Shown here: piece by piece, positions 33,401-45,956 of the stretch
Layout of the letters: the number at the start of each line of letters is the position of its first letter
Numbering within the stretch: position 1 is the first letter of the stretch
Origin: Gelatoporia subvermispora B
Lineage: Eukaryota > Basidiomycota > Agaricomycetes > Polyporales > Gelatoporiaceae
Length of the DNA stretch: 64,000 bases
Direction of reading: 5' to 3'
Assembly (NCBI GenBank): GCA_000320605.2
Contig: KB445800.1
Coordinates: forward strand, 992,056 to 1,056,055
Made by a program: the position numbers and the translations under genes
Notes under the pieces: generated by a model
Database searches by the model: none
Told to the model about the DNA's origin: nothing
What the model saw: the letters and a program-made list of their open reading frames with translations, nothing else

Positions 33401-35900
33401 AGTGCAAGTGCAAGCTTGTCGCAGGACTCCACTCCAAGCTCGATCTTGCTCCGGCTGTACAAGCGCCAGGCGTGCCCCAAATGGGCGCTCCTCGAGGCCG
33501 ACCCGGTGCGAGTGCAGGTGCACGCTTCGCGAAGCAGGTCATGCGACGCGCACCGGACGCAGCCTGCGCGCACTACACCCCAGTCGGTATCCCCGCGCCC
33601 CCAGCTTGGCCCGGCGCCCGCATGCCTGCCGGTAATTGCATAGCAGATCCAACCCCAGAGTCAGCAGTCAGGAGACAGGCTCCCGGGACGAGCGCGCGCG
33701 CCAGCAGCAGCCAGCCCATTCAACGCGCCGTGCTCCGCACCCCGCCCAGCGCTGAATGAGTATCTGAATGGCGCGTGCCAGACCCGGACGCACGCGCGCG
33801 GGGGATCGGGCGCGAGATGAAATGAACTCGGGCGAGCGGGCCCGCGATCTGGATCCCCTCGCGGACGCAGATGCGCAGATGGCCGCCTGCCTGCCCGGGG
33901 GCTGCAATGCGACGCACGTCGGAGGGCAAAGAGGGGGCGCGCCCCTAGGACGAAGGACGAAGCGTGGGACGCGCCTTTTCCGGCACGGCGGGCCTGGCTG
34001 CACTTACGCCTGCCCCGCAGGGCCGCACGCGCAGGTCGCACGAGCAGGCCAGTGCGCCCTGGTCTCCAGGGCCACGCGTCGATGTTCTGCTCTTCTCCCG
34101 CTGTTCCGTTGCCCCCGTCTTCCCAGCGCGCTACTGCTTCTGCGTCCCTGCGCTGCCGGCCTGCAACGGTCGCGCGGGCACCTCCCGCGACGCGCGCAGA
34201 GCCCGCGCACGGTGCGCGCACGAGCACAGGCGTGGGCACGAGCGCACCTTCGGCCCCGATTTGGCGTGCAGTCGAGAGCGCAAGGCAGAGAGCGCACGAT
34301 GCGATCGCATCGCTGCATCGAGATCCCGCCCTGCCCTCGCACGCGGCAACCAAACGAGCGCACGGTCTTCCTCGAGCTCACACTTTACGTACCCCCCAGG
34401 TCCGAATCTGACTGCACAGCTCCTGCCCCCAATCCGGCCCGAAGGCCGCATTCTCGTGCGGGCGCGCAGAGAAGGAGGCCCTCGCTCGAGGCCCTTCGCG
34501 TCCGGTGATTAGGAAGGGCGCGCGCGTGTGCCCGGCGACGTAAAACGCGTAAAATGCGCCCCACGGCGCCTGCGGCTGCCCCGCGCGGGGGCTGGGATAC
34601 GGACGCGAGAGTGGATCGTGGCAGATCCAGGCACGGACGCGGTGGGAGCGAGGTGTGGAACTGCGGTCGAGGGCCGAATCAGGAAGGCGTGTGTGTGCGC
34701 GATGCACCTGCGATCTGAGCGTGGAGGTATCAGAGGTCTGAATCGGGATGCAGCGTGAAGAGGAGGGGTGGAGGGGTGCGATGTGATGCCGCGGACGTCG
34801 GTCTGGTGACTGCGTGGTGCTTGGCCGTTCGGACGTCGGGCAGAGCGAGGGATCACAGGAGCCTCCCAGAACCGCAGAACCGCAGAACCGCGCGTCGTTG
34901 CGCACCACCTGGCCAGCCCACCAGCGCGACATCCTGCGAGGCGGCACACGAGACCCAGCTGCGCGCGTCCGGGTACAGAGGGCACACCCCGCATCGCGAA
35001 AAAGCACCGGCGAATTTGAATAGAGAGCTGTTGCAGACAAGAGCCGTGCACCCCGTTTATGCCAGCGCGCGCCACCGCGGGCCTGGAGACGGGCAGTCAC
35101 AGAAGACAGCTCGTAGGCCTGTCAGGCAGGTAGGGAACGGGAAGGCAGGCAGGCGGACAGACGTCGTCACGTCGAGCATCGAGTACCGAGCAGCGAACAC
35201 CGAACACCGGAAACCGGGCATCGAAGCAGAAGGCCTGTCCAAGATCCTGCGTCCACAATCTGACCAACGCAGCGTAGCGCCGGCGGGCGTAGTGCGCTGT
35301 GTGCACTCCACGACCGATTTGATGTTGCTGATTTTGATCCCCCGCGCGCGCGGTCGCAATTACGAGCTCGCAGGGGACTACAGCTGCCGACCTGCCCCGG
35401 TGTCCCGACCGCCCGCCATCGCGCACGCCAGACATGGGGCAGGGTGTCGTGACCGCGCTGGGACTTCGGAATTCGCAAGGAAGGCGCGGGTGGATGATCG
35501 CTCGCAGACGACAGGCGCGGGCTAAGTATATCGCGCGTGGGCGCGGGTGCCCGGCGGGTGTGCTGGCTGGCGGTGGGAGGCGGCGCGGCGTCTGTGTGAC
35601 AGCCAGACCGGAAGGCAGAGAGAAGGGCTCGCGCAAAGGGTGGCGTCGCCGCCACGTAAGCCACGTCTCGCGGGAGTGAAGAGGTGGGAATGCGCGGGCG
35701 AGTGGTCTGTGACGGGAAGATGGGGCGTGATAACGAGAGCCGGAGCTTGGGGAGAGGACAGGGGATAGAGCGGTGCCTGGCGGTTGCGAGGAGCTGACAA
35801 AGGGCTGTAGGCTCTGGTTGGGTGTGATCGTTGCCACCATCAACGAGTGTGTGCGCGTTGCGACCGTGAGGTCCACGAAACTTTGAGGATCAGGAGAGAA

Positions 35901-36929
35901 CGAGCGGATGACAACAGACAGACGAGCTAATTGCGTAGGGTTCTGAGTGACCCCTGAAGCGACGTTCTGGCTGGGGACCGTAAGCGATTTCCTAAACCCC
36001 AGTACATGTTCGGGGAAAATTAGGCCTAGCAGTCTGGTCATCTAGCGCTTGGTCGAGAAAGCTGAAGTCGAGTCCTACATCTCTCTCAAGTATCAAAACA
36101 GACAAGACAACGATGGCGCGAAAAGCAAGAGGCAAGGAAGAAGTAAGAAACAGAGAGTACGCTAGGTTCAATTTTCTTTCCCTCATGTCACGGCGTTGGG
36201 GTCCATGACAGATGCTCGAAGGTTCTCGAACTAATGCCATGCGATGCGACCGTTGGGCGAATCAGGGAGTGTAAAGTCCAAGCTGGGGTGGCGCAGATCG
36301 TCGGGGGTGTATCACCGCAATCGTCGTAGATTCTCCTGGTGCTAAGAATCTTGCAGGCAGTAAAGAAAGGCTGGACCGAAGTAAGTATAGGCTGAAACAA
36401 CTGAGCCCGTAGGCCGAGCAAAGTTCAGGCCCTGGCGCCCTGGGATGCGCGTATTGCTCGATATGTCGATTCTGAAAGAAGCCCGTCCATTGCTTGTTTT
36501 GGTCGGAGGAGATCGCCAATAAGATTCGGACATTTGTAACGTACCCTTGTCCTTGAAGCTTCCCCCTGCAGAGTGTACTGCTGAGCTAAACGAACAGTCA
36601 TGGAGCGTGCTCCACAATTCCAGCACGCGCGTATAGCCAAGTCAGTGGGAGATAGTCTGTTCTTATTCGCATTGAAGGTCCGCGAAATGCAGGTTGTCGG
36701 AGCAGCGGAGTGTCGTAGAATCAGCAACATTGAGAAGACTGCAGCCAAGGTGTATCGTCATCCTCACGCGATGCTTTGCATTCGGGTGGTGCGCAGGCCT
36801 TCGGCGCGACTGGCGTCCAAATGCTCATTCCATGATTAGTCCCATGGCAAGTCAGATGCTACCCCAGAGTAAGACTAGCCAGAGGACCTAAAGAGGGCCA
36901 AGAACGTGCCAGCTCGCTCCTATCGCCCT
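35901..36929. other. Intergenic, no supported gene
   Basis: Composition returns to about balanced. Only short, domain-free frames on both strands. Confidence 0.4.
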
Positions 36930-37690
36930 AGCTTCGCGTCTCGAAGCACGACCTGCGTGCGATTGGTCCAAGCTGAGCTGTGCGGCGTTGTTATCGACTT
37001 GGTGTCGTCGCCTTCGAGAACATTTCCCGCACAGAGCTAGATGCAGACCCCGAACAGTGCAAGGGACTGTTATCAGCCCGAATGAACCCGGGCAGCCTCC
37101 GCGACGTCCGTAGCCTCCGCCGCCGCCGTAAACGCCGTCGGCCGCTGGCTTATCGCAGCCTCTGCCGCGCAGCAAGAGAGGATGACGTCTTTGGTCTCTG
37201 GGCGTGGGTTGGGCTGGCGTTCCATCAGAGAGTGAGGGATGAATCGATGACGCAACGCTGTGCTCAGAGCGGAAGACCTGGGCGTTGTGACTTCGGGTTC
37301 GGATGGTGTCTTCTCGATCCCAGACGAGTGTCGCGATAAGATGACGTGACCAGCCGCGATAGGTGCCCAAGATAAGACGTCGCAGGCGGTCGGAGAAAAG
37401 AGGGCTAAAGACGAGTCGGATCCCTAGGCTCAGAGATCTCGACGGCTGCCGGCGGAGGACGCGTACTTCTGCGTGCACCCTTGGAAGGATAGATACACAG
37501 ACCACCTGACCCCCTCCTCGTCTCAAGCGACTGAGGACGAGCAACCATCCCCGAAACGGCGTGATCCAGCGTTCGCATAGGTGTCGAGTCCAGAGGGGAG
37601 TGCGCTATGCTGACGGGCGGGAGAAGGGGGCTGACGCACTGGGGCCGCCAAGACGCGTTGAATTTTGATCGAGACGCGACGCGTCGTGGG
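36930..37690. repeat. Direct repeat R, copy 1
   Basis: Diverged direct copy of 42700-43390. Strong shared blocks include GATAGGTGCNCAAGATAAGAC (near 37357 and 43047), CGTACTTCTGCGTGCAC (near 37461 and 43150) and CCTCGTCTCAAGCGACTG (near 37515 and 43206). Indels break every frame, so it is probably non-coding and mobile-element or segmental-duplication derived. Confidence 0.75.
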
Positions 37691-38397
37691 CGCCTAATAC
37701 CACCTCGAGCGTCTCATGCGGGATAGGTTTGATAGGCGTTCATTGGATATGTGACTTGAACTAGGTCTCGTCCCCACTTGCTCCTTGTTGAGATGTGATC
37801 TTCGATCTCCTATACTATTACTGAGTGGCTTCAGAGCTTATGGGCTTCCCTTACACTTCGATATTGCTTTTGTAATCTTGGAAGTGATAAACAGTCGCAG
37901 CCTAACTACCAGACCGGCAACCGATGTTGGGCCAATGTCCACGTCAGTCACTTGCGTTCCCTGAGTTGCCCGCCATCTACTCCTAGTAGAAGTCAATGAA
38001 TATCAAACTTGACCCTATTATACATACTGCGTATGAAGCTAGAGATTGGATTCACGCCATGCACATTCATGCTGGTAGATCGTCGAAAATCCCCAAACTA
38101 CCTAGCCAGAGTTATTTCTGTCGGATCTGAGGCCTTGAGGGACCAGCGGGATCCCAAAGTCGCGTATAAGCTCATCATAGTCTTTCTCACGCAATTGACA
38201 GACACATTACACAGATGGTTTTCACTGTCGCAAACTTGCATATCAAAAGCATTTCTGGTCCCTACCCGTACCAGTGTCGTGTTGACCATTCAAGGATGCA
38301 TAAGAGCAGCCTCTCCGTCATCACAATAGCCACAAGGGTATTTATCAATTTCTATGAGTGTAATTGTTGATTCAAATCTCCAAGATACCTCATCAAT
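37691..38397. other. Intergenic, no supported gene
   Basis: Two overlapping frames (38009-38329 plus, 38098-38289 minus) with no domain. It contains the promoter of the gene at 38398. Confidence 0.35.
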
Positions 38398-39024
38398 ATG
38401 TCGGTTTCGGTCGCAATCCAGGAGGAAATACCATGGAATGCATAGTGAGTCTCGCTACCTTTGTCAACGCATCACGGTGAAGCACAAAGATCAGAGGACG
38501 CTGGACTAGCAAGCGGGCGTGTAACTGCAGGGTTGGCCCTGCAACAATTGGAAGGTATTCTAATGCTCGCCATGGATCAATGCCACCAACTGAGAGCACG
38601 CAGGGCGATGATACGTTTTCTCTCTCATCCGGTGCTGCTGCCAATTACGAGTGGTCATTGTGTCGCCTCTCAGTTATTGCCTATCATTCGATTGTCTCAA
38701 ACAAGGACCGATCGTCGTCGGACACGTTACAGCTCCGGAAAACGATGTCGGGTGGAAAGCGTAGATACGAGACCGGAAACGTGCGCCTGCTAGAGCTTCT
38801 GTACGATGAAGACGTCGGAGACGTCGGGGCGCCGAAGGTTCAGGCGGTGCCCCCAAGGTAGCTTGCTAGTAACATCGAGTCGCTGGTACTGAGACATCAG
38901 GTCTAATTTCCTGCACAGACCAGATGCCGCTGCAAGGGATACCTTTGGCGTGTCTTACTCCTGGCTCGATGGTACTGCCTTGTTACGGCACAAGCAGCCA
39001 ATGATCCGAGACGCCCGCGAGTGA
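38398..39024 (+). CDS. Predicted three-exon protein, 166 aa, unknown function
   Basis: Exons 38398..38444, 38510..38857 and 38919..39024, introns of 65 and 61 bp with GTGAGT..CTAG and GTAGCT..ACAG ends, both in phase 2, giving 167 codons including the stop. The product starts MSVSVAIQEEIPWNAY, has an acidic stretch (LLELLYDEDVGDVG) and ends HKQPMIRDARE. No domain, signal or membrane segment is seen and I do not recognise it. Support is limited to exact splice phases and an uninterrupted 116-codon central exon. It lies between repeat R copy 1 and the intact membrane-protein gene, so it may belong to the same duplicated accessory block, although no second copy was found next to repeat R copy 2. 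Confidence 0.42.
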
Positions 39025-39649
39025 CTGTCATATTAACGTACGTGGTGTTTGTTTTAGGCAGTACCGGAACGCTCTACTCTCATCGATAACCGCCTGTTTG
39101 ATTGGAATGAAGGTCTTCTGAAGTTGTCTCCATCCCATGCGTGTTCGTTGCTTTAACCGGTAGGACTAGGACATCCATCAGGAATCCCAATACTTTGGGT
39201 GCTTGTCAAAGGTGAGGACTTGTCTTTTACTGTGAGAACATCGATTGACTCCGGTGAACATGAAATTTGGGTTCTGTCAGTGAAGAGAAGACTATAGCTT
39301 CGGCGTGCAACGTGTCGGCCTAACATGGTCAAAGAATCCACACTATATCCGGTACAGCGACTGCACAATATGTCGCGTACTACAGGCATTCCTGCTGATT
39401 GTGTCTGACTACAGGGAGTCGTTGGCTGCCTGATAGCATCCTGCAAGTCGTCGTATTGCATCATCTAGTAATGCTGCTACAGAACAGGTTGCAGAAAGTA
39501 TCTGCACCAATGCGACAGATCTGTGGGATCCTCGTGAGGCTGTGGTACAGCTGCGTGAGCACCGTGTGCTTCCCTAATACAAGTACTACCTGGGCGTTGG
39601 CCCCGCATATACCCAGGGACCTCTTTCCTTCATCTGAGCCCCGTCCACC
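39025..39649. promoter_or_regulatory. Upstream region of membrane-protein copy A
   Basis: The last 180 bp or so resemble the sequence upstream of copy C (about 45775-45956), including the gaggctgtggtacag / aaggctgtggcacag block and the GACCTCT..CATCTGAG block just before ATG. The duplication therefore carried the promoter. Confidence 0.5.
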
Positions 39650-42255
39650 ATGGCCCACACTGTGCAGCAGTCTGAGGTATTTGCGACGGTGCAGATCGAA
39701 GTAGCCTGCACATCGACCCATACATCGTCACATTCGTCGGGATCTGCCTGCGACTCCCAAGTGACCGCTGTATCTCGGGACCCATCCACATTGTCTGTTC
39801 CCGCAGAGGTATCAGGGGCAGGTGCATCGCTTGTGGATGTGGGTCGTGATGGGGATCAGGAGACAAGTAACACTGCTGCACCGGCACATATCATTCATCG
39901 ACCACCGCCACAAATCGCCGCTCCTACCAAAGAGATTCCGAAGTTCATCGAGCTTGATCCCGGACTCAAGTTCGTTCCTGTGTCACCGACCACTATGGTC
40001 AGTTGGAGGTATGAAGGCCGAGCAACAGCGTGCGCAAGAACCCTTCTGAAGTCGTAGAGATCACCCTTTGCTGATGCTGCTAATGCCAACAGGCCACCTA
40101 AAGCTGACGATTTGATTATTGAGCCTATGAGATTCGGACCCAGGTAATTCTCTGCCAAATTTTAGTGTTGTCAAAATTAAATGGTATCCAGTGACCATCC
40201 ATTATCGGGCTGGACGCCGTGTATACATCCCGAAGGACAACTATATTACCGCAAGGAATGTCAAATTGGCCTTCAAATCATAGTGAGTTTGACGCAGATC
40301 TGGATGGACGTGGCTAATGAAACTTTTCAGGCAACGGCAGTATATACCGATCAAGACTTGGAAGATGCATACACATTGCAGCTTGTCAACCGCTGCGCCG
40401 AACGTCTCCTCCTCCACTTGAAGCGCGATATTCAAGTCCCTCCTGATTTTGAGGTAGCTCTATATGCCTGCCAGAGCACAGTCGAGGACACCGGGGATCT
40501 GGAGACTTACGTTTACTACTATCTGTCTACTGATAGGCATCGCAGACCATTCTGGATTCAGCGGGTGCTAGCGGGGCTCGTGACGTGCAACGAACGGCAG
40601 GTGCATTCAGAAGCACGACTTGGTGAGTCAAACCACAATTCCGTCACAGAGATGCATTTACATTCCAACGTCAAGGGGATGCATGGGAATTTCAATACTG
40701 GCAAGTCATATTGAGTATGAGGTATCTGTCTGCTCAACTATCTATATCGATTTATGTTGACATCTGTTCTAGGGCGATATCATTGTGTAAATTCTGTGAT
40801 AGGACACACAGGGAACTCTTCCCAAATCACTGGAAATTCTCGGGTGAGATAGTAGCAGAGCTTACAGAATCGCTGCGCTACTTGGCTTGTGGTAGGTCAT
40901 CGGTACAAGTCGGGTTATACAATTGCTTACTCTGCCAAAAGATCGTTTAACTTCCGAAACGTCCACGGCACCGTGGGACGCCCAGACTCTCAAAGGCCTC
41001 ATTGATATCGTAAGAGAACTCGACCGTAAGTAACTATTTCTTGGTTGGGATTGGCTCTAAGAATAGTACATAGCAAAAACTGACACAGGAAGGTCATCCT
41101 GCACAATCGGTGCGTTCCGGCCATTTGATGTCTTTTCCTCTATTGATTGACTCTTTAATGTCAGCTCGATTGATGCACACTTTAGGTTTGATTAAATATC
41201 ATAATTAAAACGCAAGAATGCTCAATGTTGATACTATCAGCTAAGAACAGATTCCAGCACCATTGTGGCGAACCATGGGCGCAGCTGAACATCAACGAGA
41301 GCGTTAAAGAGGACTTGAGTCAAAAGGACCTCAAACGGTCTCTTTGGTTCCTCTGCCTGCAGCCGCTCTGCTTCTACCTCCCCGATCAGTACTTGGGGGA
41401 ACTGGATTATATCCTTGTTGACGATATGCTGCACTATACGCGATGGAACCATTATATTAACGGGTTGAAACGAGACTGGAAGAATATCATGCTCCCGGTG
41501 CGTACATGGATTTCGAAACATTCGAGATTTGTAGATTAATCCTCTCGGAAGGTGACCGTCCTCCTTACAGTTGATGTCGGCCTTCTGGCAATACAAAGCC
41601 TTGATAACGGTCACGCAGGTCGAAGCATTGCTCAAATATCGAGTTATTGTTCTGCAATCATGAGTATTGGTGCCATCCTCATGTGCATCATACTCTCCCG
41701 TCACCATCGAAACGATGGCCAATCGAGTGATATGGCCAATGTAGTAAGTTTTGATTCATGTAGCTATCCGAGCTTATCTAATGACGTATATAGGGGCCCT
41801 GGCTAAAGAACCAGGTTAGGACCCAGTCGCTGGGAGAATTATTCGCTATCACCCTCAGTCTGCCGAGTGTCTGGTTCACTTGGGGGTAAGTCAACAGTAT
41901 CACTGTTCTTATCAACAAATTGACACGAGATAGTGTAATCATGTTCTGTGTTGCGCTGCTATGGGTCGGGTTTGATCGTACTACTGCGGTCACGAGGATG
42001 GCGGTGGGCATTGTGGCTTTACCCACACTGGTCGTAGTCAGTTGGGTCATTGTCGCCGCTTGGAAGCATAAACAACGCAGAGCATACCTGACGGGACGTC
42101 TGAGCGAAATGGTCAGATCGTGGTGCACACGGGCACAAGGCAACTTATCAACATGGATATCCCCGCTATCCTATCCTATCCCGCGTTGGCGACCATCCGA
42201 CTCAGGGCGTCAGGAAGCCATCCAGCAGAGACTGTCCGACAGATCTAGTGTATGA
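39650..42255 (+). CDS. WW-like, three-helix membrane protein, copy A (643 aa)
   Basis: Thirteen exons: 39650..40029, 40093..40143, 40192..40282, 40331..40622, 40676..40700, 40803..40891, 40942..41025, 41074..41109, 41165..41185, 41241..41497, 41552..41743, 41794..41885, 41934..42255. The N-terminal 120 residues are Ser/Thr-rich. A half WW-type motif follows (SGWTPCIHPEGQLYYR, about 149-164). The middle is soluble (LFPNHWKFSGEIVAELTESL; RSLWFLCLQPLCFYLPDQYL). The C-terminus has about three membrane helices (about 471-494, 519-552 and 558-582) and a basic tail. Start context is CCACCATGG. Phases agree across all exons and match paralogues B and C exon by exon, the main support for this model; intron 5 uses a GC donor. 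I recognise only the general type of Agaricomycete-restricted membrane protein; function unknown. Confidence 0.82.
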
Positions 42256-42699
42256 AGTACCGCATGCTTATCTCGACAAGTTTCCTTATTTGTATCATGG
42301 GCATATGCATCTCCTTCCTTCCAGTATATGTATGTCCGACTCGCCTGCAGCCCAAACGGCCTTTGTGGGCGCCGAGTGGTAGTGACTTCATCCAGTCTAG
42401 ATATCTTCGATTTGTGCTCTTGTAGTTCGGTAGTGGAACGAATATCAAGGGATGGCGTCTCTCTACTCCATAGTATTGTAGGCACAGAGTCTCCCTCGGA
42501 GAATGAGATGACCTTCAAAAATGCGCCATGTGATACCTTTCCGCTCTCGTTAAGTCACTGTAAAGAAGGCGCGCGTATGCAATTGAGATATCTCATGTAA
42601 CCAGTTACAGTGCGCCTTTGCCATGGTGTACATACAGCAAGCTGAACTGGCATTAGAACTTCACGTATACTAGATGGACTCTACTGGCTCGCTAGCTCG
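42256..42699. other. 3' flank of copy A, no supported gene
   Basis: Only short frames; terminator region of copy A. Confidence 0.4.
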
Positions 42700-43390
42700 C
42701 CGCCGTTTCGTACAGACCTGGTTTACTACTACTTGCGTCAGAATGCCGTTGCACTACACATGATGCCAGTTGTAACACGACACAACGTATATCCTGACCG
42801 GTTGGACAAATAAGCCCCGTAGCATCCTCCTCCTCCGTGATCGCAGTCGCTGCCCAACTACAGTCCCTGTTGCGCGAGAGAAGATGCCGTCTTGAGCCTC
42901 GAGCTCTGAGCGTGAGTTGAGCTAGTGTTCTATCAGAAAGTGTCGATGATGGAACGCTGTGCTCAGCACGGAAGACTTCGGCGTTGTTCGATGGTGTCTT
43001 CTCGACCTCGGCGAGTGTCGCGACAAGATGACGTGCCCGACCGCGATAGGTGCTCAAGATAAGACATCGCAGGCAGTCGGAAACAGTAGGGTTGGACCCT
43101 CTTCCGTAGGAACTCTGGGCTAGGAGAACTTGATGGCTACCGGTGGAGAACACGTACTTCTGCGTGCACTCTTAGAAGGATAGATACGCGGACCGCCTGA
43201 CCCCTTCCTCGTCTCAAGCGACTGGTAACGAGCTGCCGTCCCCAGAACGGCGCAATGCAGCGTCCGCGTACGGGACGAATCTGGAGGGAATGAGTTGAGG
43301 CAGGCTGAGGGAGGGGCCTGACGCGATAGATTGCCGCCAAGACTTACAAGACTTAGACACGACGCGTCCTGAGCGCCTGCTATCGGCGCG
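42700..43390. repeat. Direct repeat R, copy 2
   Basis: Diverged second copy of 36930-37690 in the same orientation, about 5.7 kb downstream. The pair suggests a tandem segmental duplication whose unit was repeat R plus a membrane-protein gene. Confidence 0.75.
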
Positions 43391-43916
43391 ATCCTTGGGC
43401 GCTCTTTGGATGTTCAGCTTCTTGAACAAGTCCCATGGGTGATTCCCCCCCCCTCTTCCTTGACTAGACAAAGGCCGCCGCGTCGGCTATAACCCTATCG
43501 CATCTCATTATCATCGCGAAGCCTTCACAAGTTATGAGTATCCATACATTTGAACGGTACATGGAGCGCACGAACCTCTCGTCCTGGCGTTCATTAGATG
43601 TTCGACTTGAGAACAAGTTCCAGTCCGGACACCCTACTCTCCCCTCGACATCGGCCTTCGATCACCGGCCACTGGCCAACCGGTCACCGGCTACCCTTGC
43701 TTCGACCTGGCTGAGGTCATACTCTGGGGCTTCTTCAAGACTTGACTTTAGAAGACCTGCCGCCTGTAAAGCCAGAAAGGGTACTCTGGCCGCTAGACCA
43801 TTTTGATCCAGTAAATACCAATTATCGTACAAGGAAGCACAAGCTATACCGAATGTGGTGAGCGTACCAGACCCTTGACGCGACATTGAATTCTTCATGG
43901 AGAGACTATTTGATGG
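43391..43916. other. Upstream of copy B, no supported gene
   Basis: Contains a C-rich run near 43445 and a short plus-strand frame (43534-43806) without a domain. A GCGTTCATTNGATNT block near 43590 resembles the sequence after repeat R copy 1 (near 37737). Confidence 0.35.
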
Positions 43917-45275
43917 ATGGCTCATTCTACGCTGTCATCCGAGCTCACATCCTCGCTGTATAGAAGTATTTCCGGTTTTCAAGAGTACGCGATGTCGCAT
44001 GTCGATACAACCAGTGATGCGTCGAGCCGATCATCGCCGACGGTGCACTCAAGCCCGGATCCAGAGCCAATGTCTACGTCTTGCCACTTCTCTACATCTT
44101 CAAACTTGTAAATTTGGGGCGGAATCCTGTCAACCCTTCAACGGAATATGATTTGACTTTTGCCATCCCGGAAAACATGAAGTTCATACCACAGTCACCA
44201 ACCATTTTTGCTTCTTGGAGATGTTACGACTCAACTGTGGAGTGGGTATAGCTGCATTGAAGCTCTATTGGCGTTATTAGTGTTACTGATCCACGCTCTC
44301 CATAGGCTACAAGGTCTAAAATCTTTCGATAATCTCAATGACAATGAGCCAGATGAATGGACGTCATGTTTGCACCCAGAAGGACAGCGATATTTTTGCC
44401 GTATATTTGGGGTATGGTTTTGAGTGATATCAAGCGGAAACACTGTTGATCAAGATGCAGACCAACGTGGTATATAATGAACATAACCTTGAAGACCCTA
44501 TGACGCTGGATCTGGTAAACCGTAGTGCCAGGTGCCTTCTTAAGTACCTCAGCCAAAGTAGCCGTGTCCTTCCTGGTCTCGAATTAGTGCTATCCGTCCG
44601 GAAGATTATCGAGAACAATCATTCAGAGATGCATTTACATTATCTCGTCACTGAGGGACGCCATGGGGTCCATTGGTGTAGTAGGGTACCTTCAACGCTG
44701 TTGACTAACTCAGAAAGGCAGGTACACTCGCAGGCACAGCTTGGTACGTTACAACGATTGAAGACCTGGGAATTACTCATCTGTATGCATCCAACGGAAG
44801 TGCAAGACTTCCAGTACTGGTAAGTGGGCTGCGTCAAGAGTTGTAGACTTCGCAACATGATATACATCATAGGGCACACAAACAACTATTCCCAGTGAAC
44901 TGGCGCGTCACCGATGAGATGCAGAGTGAGCTCATCGAGACCCTGCAATATCTCGTCACCGGTGAGTGGATTGTTTAGCAACCTGTCCGACATACTACTA
45001 ATGTCCGTTTGTAGACTCTGAAATATCTGTATCATCAATATCACCATGGAGTTTCTCAACCACACGCGAGATGTTATCGGTGGTAGAGCAATTGCGACGT
45101 GAGTCAAGATCTTGCCTCGTCCACCTTTTTGTTGACTTACTCGTATGAACTGTACACAGCTTCTACTAGTACTGAGTATTCAACAACCATTGTCGGTAGG
45201 CCTATTGTTGATTTTATCTCGTGTAATAACACCTTACCATTCGTAGCCCGGCTGATGCATACTATATGTAAGTGA
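43917..45275 (+). pseudogene. Membrane-protein paralogue B, lacking the membrane half
   Basis: Homologous exon by exon to the first nine exons of copy A: PENMKFIPQSPTIFASWR, the WW-like EWTSCLHPEGQRYF, NEHNLEDPMTLDLVNRSARC, QDFQYW, AHKQLFPVNWRVTDEMQSEL and ARLMHTI. The N-terminal frame from ATG at 43917 does not continue into the next block without a frameshift or an extra intron (near 44100). After ARLMHTI the frame reads to TGA at 45273-45275, and the exons for the LQPLCFYLPDQYL region and all membrane helices are missing. At the intron corresponding to the GC-donor intron of A and C, copy B has a normal GTAAGT. It could be a shortened soluble protein, but the frameshift favours a decaying copy. 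Confidence 0.6.
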
Positions 45276-45956
45276 TTATCTTAATTGCCGGGGCGGCAGT
45301 GGAATTGAGGGTTTTCGTGCAGCCGTCGCACGATTTCACGATGTGAACCCCAGATCCCACGTATCACTCACCGTCATCCGTAGTTCCATCCAGCTAGATT
45401 GCAGAGCATCACAGTGATAGTTCTATCTGCCCATCTTGCTCTGGGACGAAGGCGTTATATCGTTCACTATGAGAAATTAATTATGATCCGATTCGCGAGA
45501 TGAGACTTACCAGGAAGCGCTCGTGCACTGGGCTTTGTCTGAGCGGATCAGGGGCTGTTCCCAGCCTGTATTTGGTTCTGTATTCCTCGTCACAGAAGAC
45601 AAGGCTGTATATTTGGCATGCAGCGTGTCGACCTCATTCAGTCTCAATTGCGATATTCGGTCTGCGAGTTCAAACTACCTGGTGCACTGCTGGTGTTCCT
45701 ACTGCGTTGTCTGGATACAGCGGGTGGTTGGCTGACTGACTGTGTCACGCACGCTACGGTATGGAGGCAGCTAGTAATAACGATATCCGATAGCAAAGAG
45801 AGATGGTACAGGGACCTATGCAACGGGTCCACGAGGTTCTTGTAAGGCTGTGGCACAGGTACACTATTCCACATGGTTCCCGTGTACAAATACCAATGGG
45901 CCGTCCTTCCCGTATACGCTCGGAGACCTCTCGCCCTCATCTGAGTTCAGCTCTCT
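45276..45956. promoter_or_regulatory. Upstream region of copy C
   Basis: Its last 180 bp or so are homologous to the copy A promoter. No separate gene; short frames on both strands only. Confidence 0.45.

Larger units (their letters stand above)
29212..35900. other. GC-rich island, right part; no supported gene
   Basis: About 6.7 kb of GC-rich sequence with overlapping long frames on all strands, none with a recognisable domain or convincing splice pattern. Purine-rich tract near 30760-30830, TG-rich run near 30930-30990, and a near-duplicate CTCTTGGACGTCTG pair near 33015-33045. It may be regulatory or 3'-flanking DNA of the small gene, or a separate chromatin domain; nothing decides this. 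Confidence 0.45.

Noticed and set aside
35097..36041. 314-codon minus-strand frame
   Set aside because: Straddles the edge of the GC island, no motif, Pro/Ser/Arg-rich, overlapped by other frames.
36888..37544. 218-codon minus-strand frame within repeat R copy 1
   Set aside because: Repeat R copy 2 shows the same DNA with frame-breaking indels, so the frame is not conserved.
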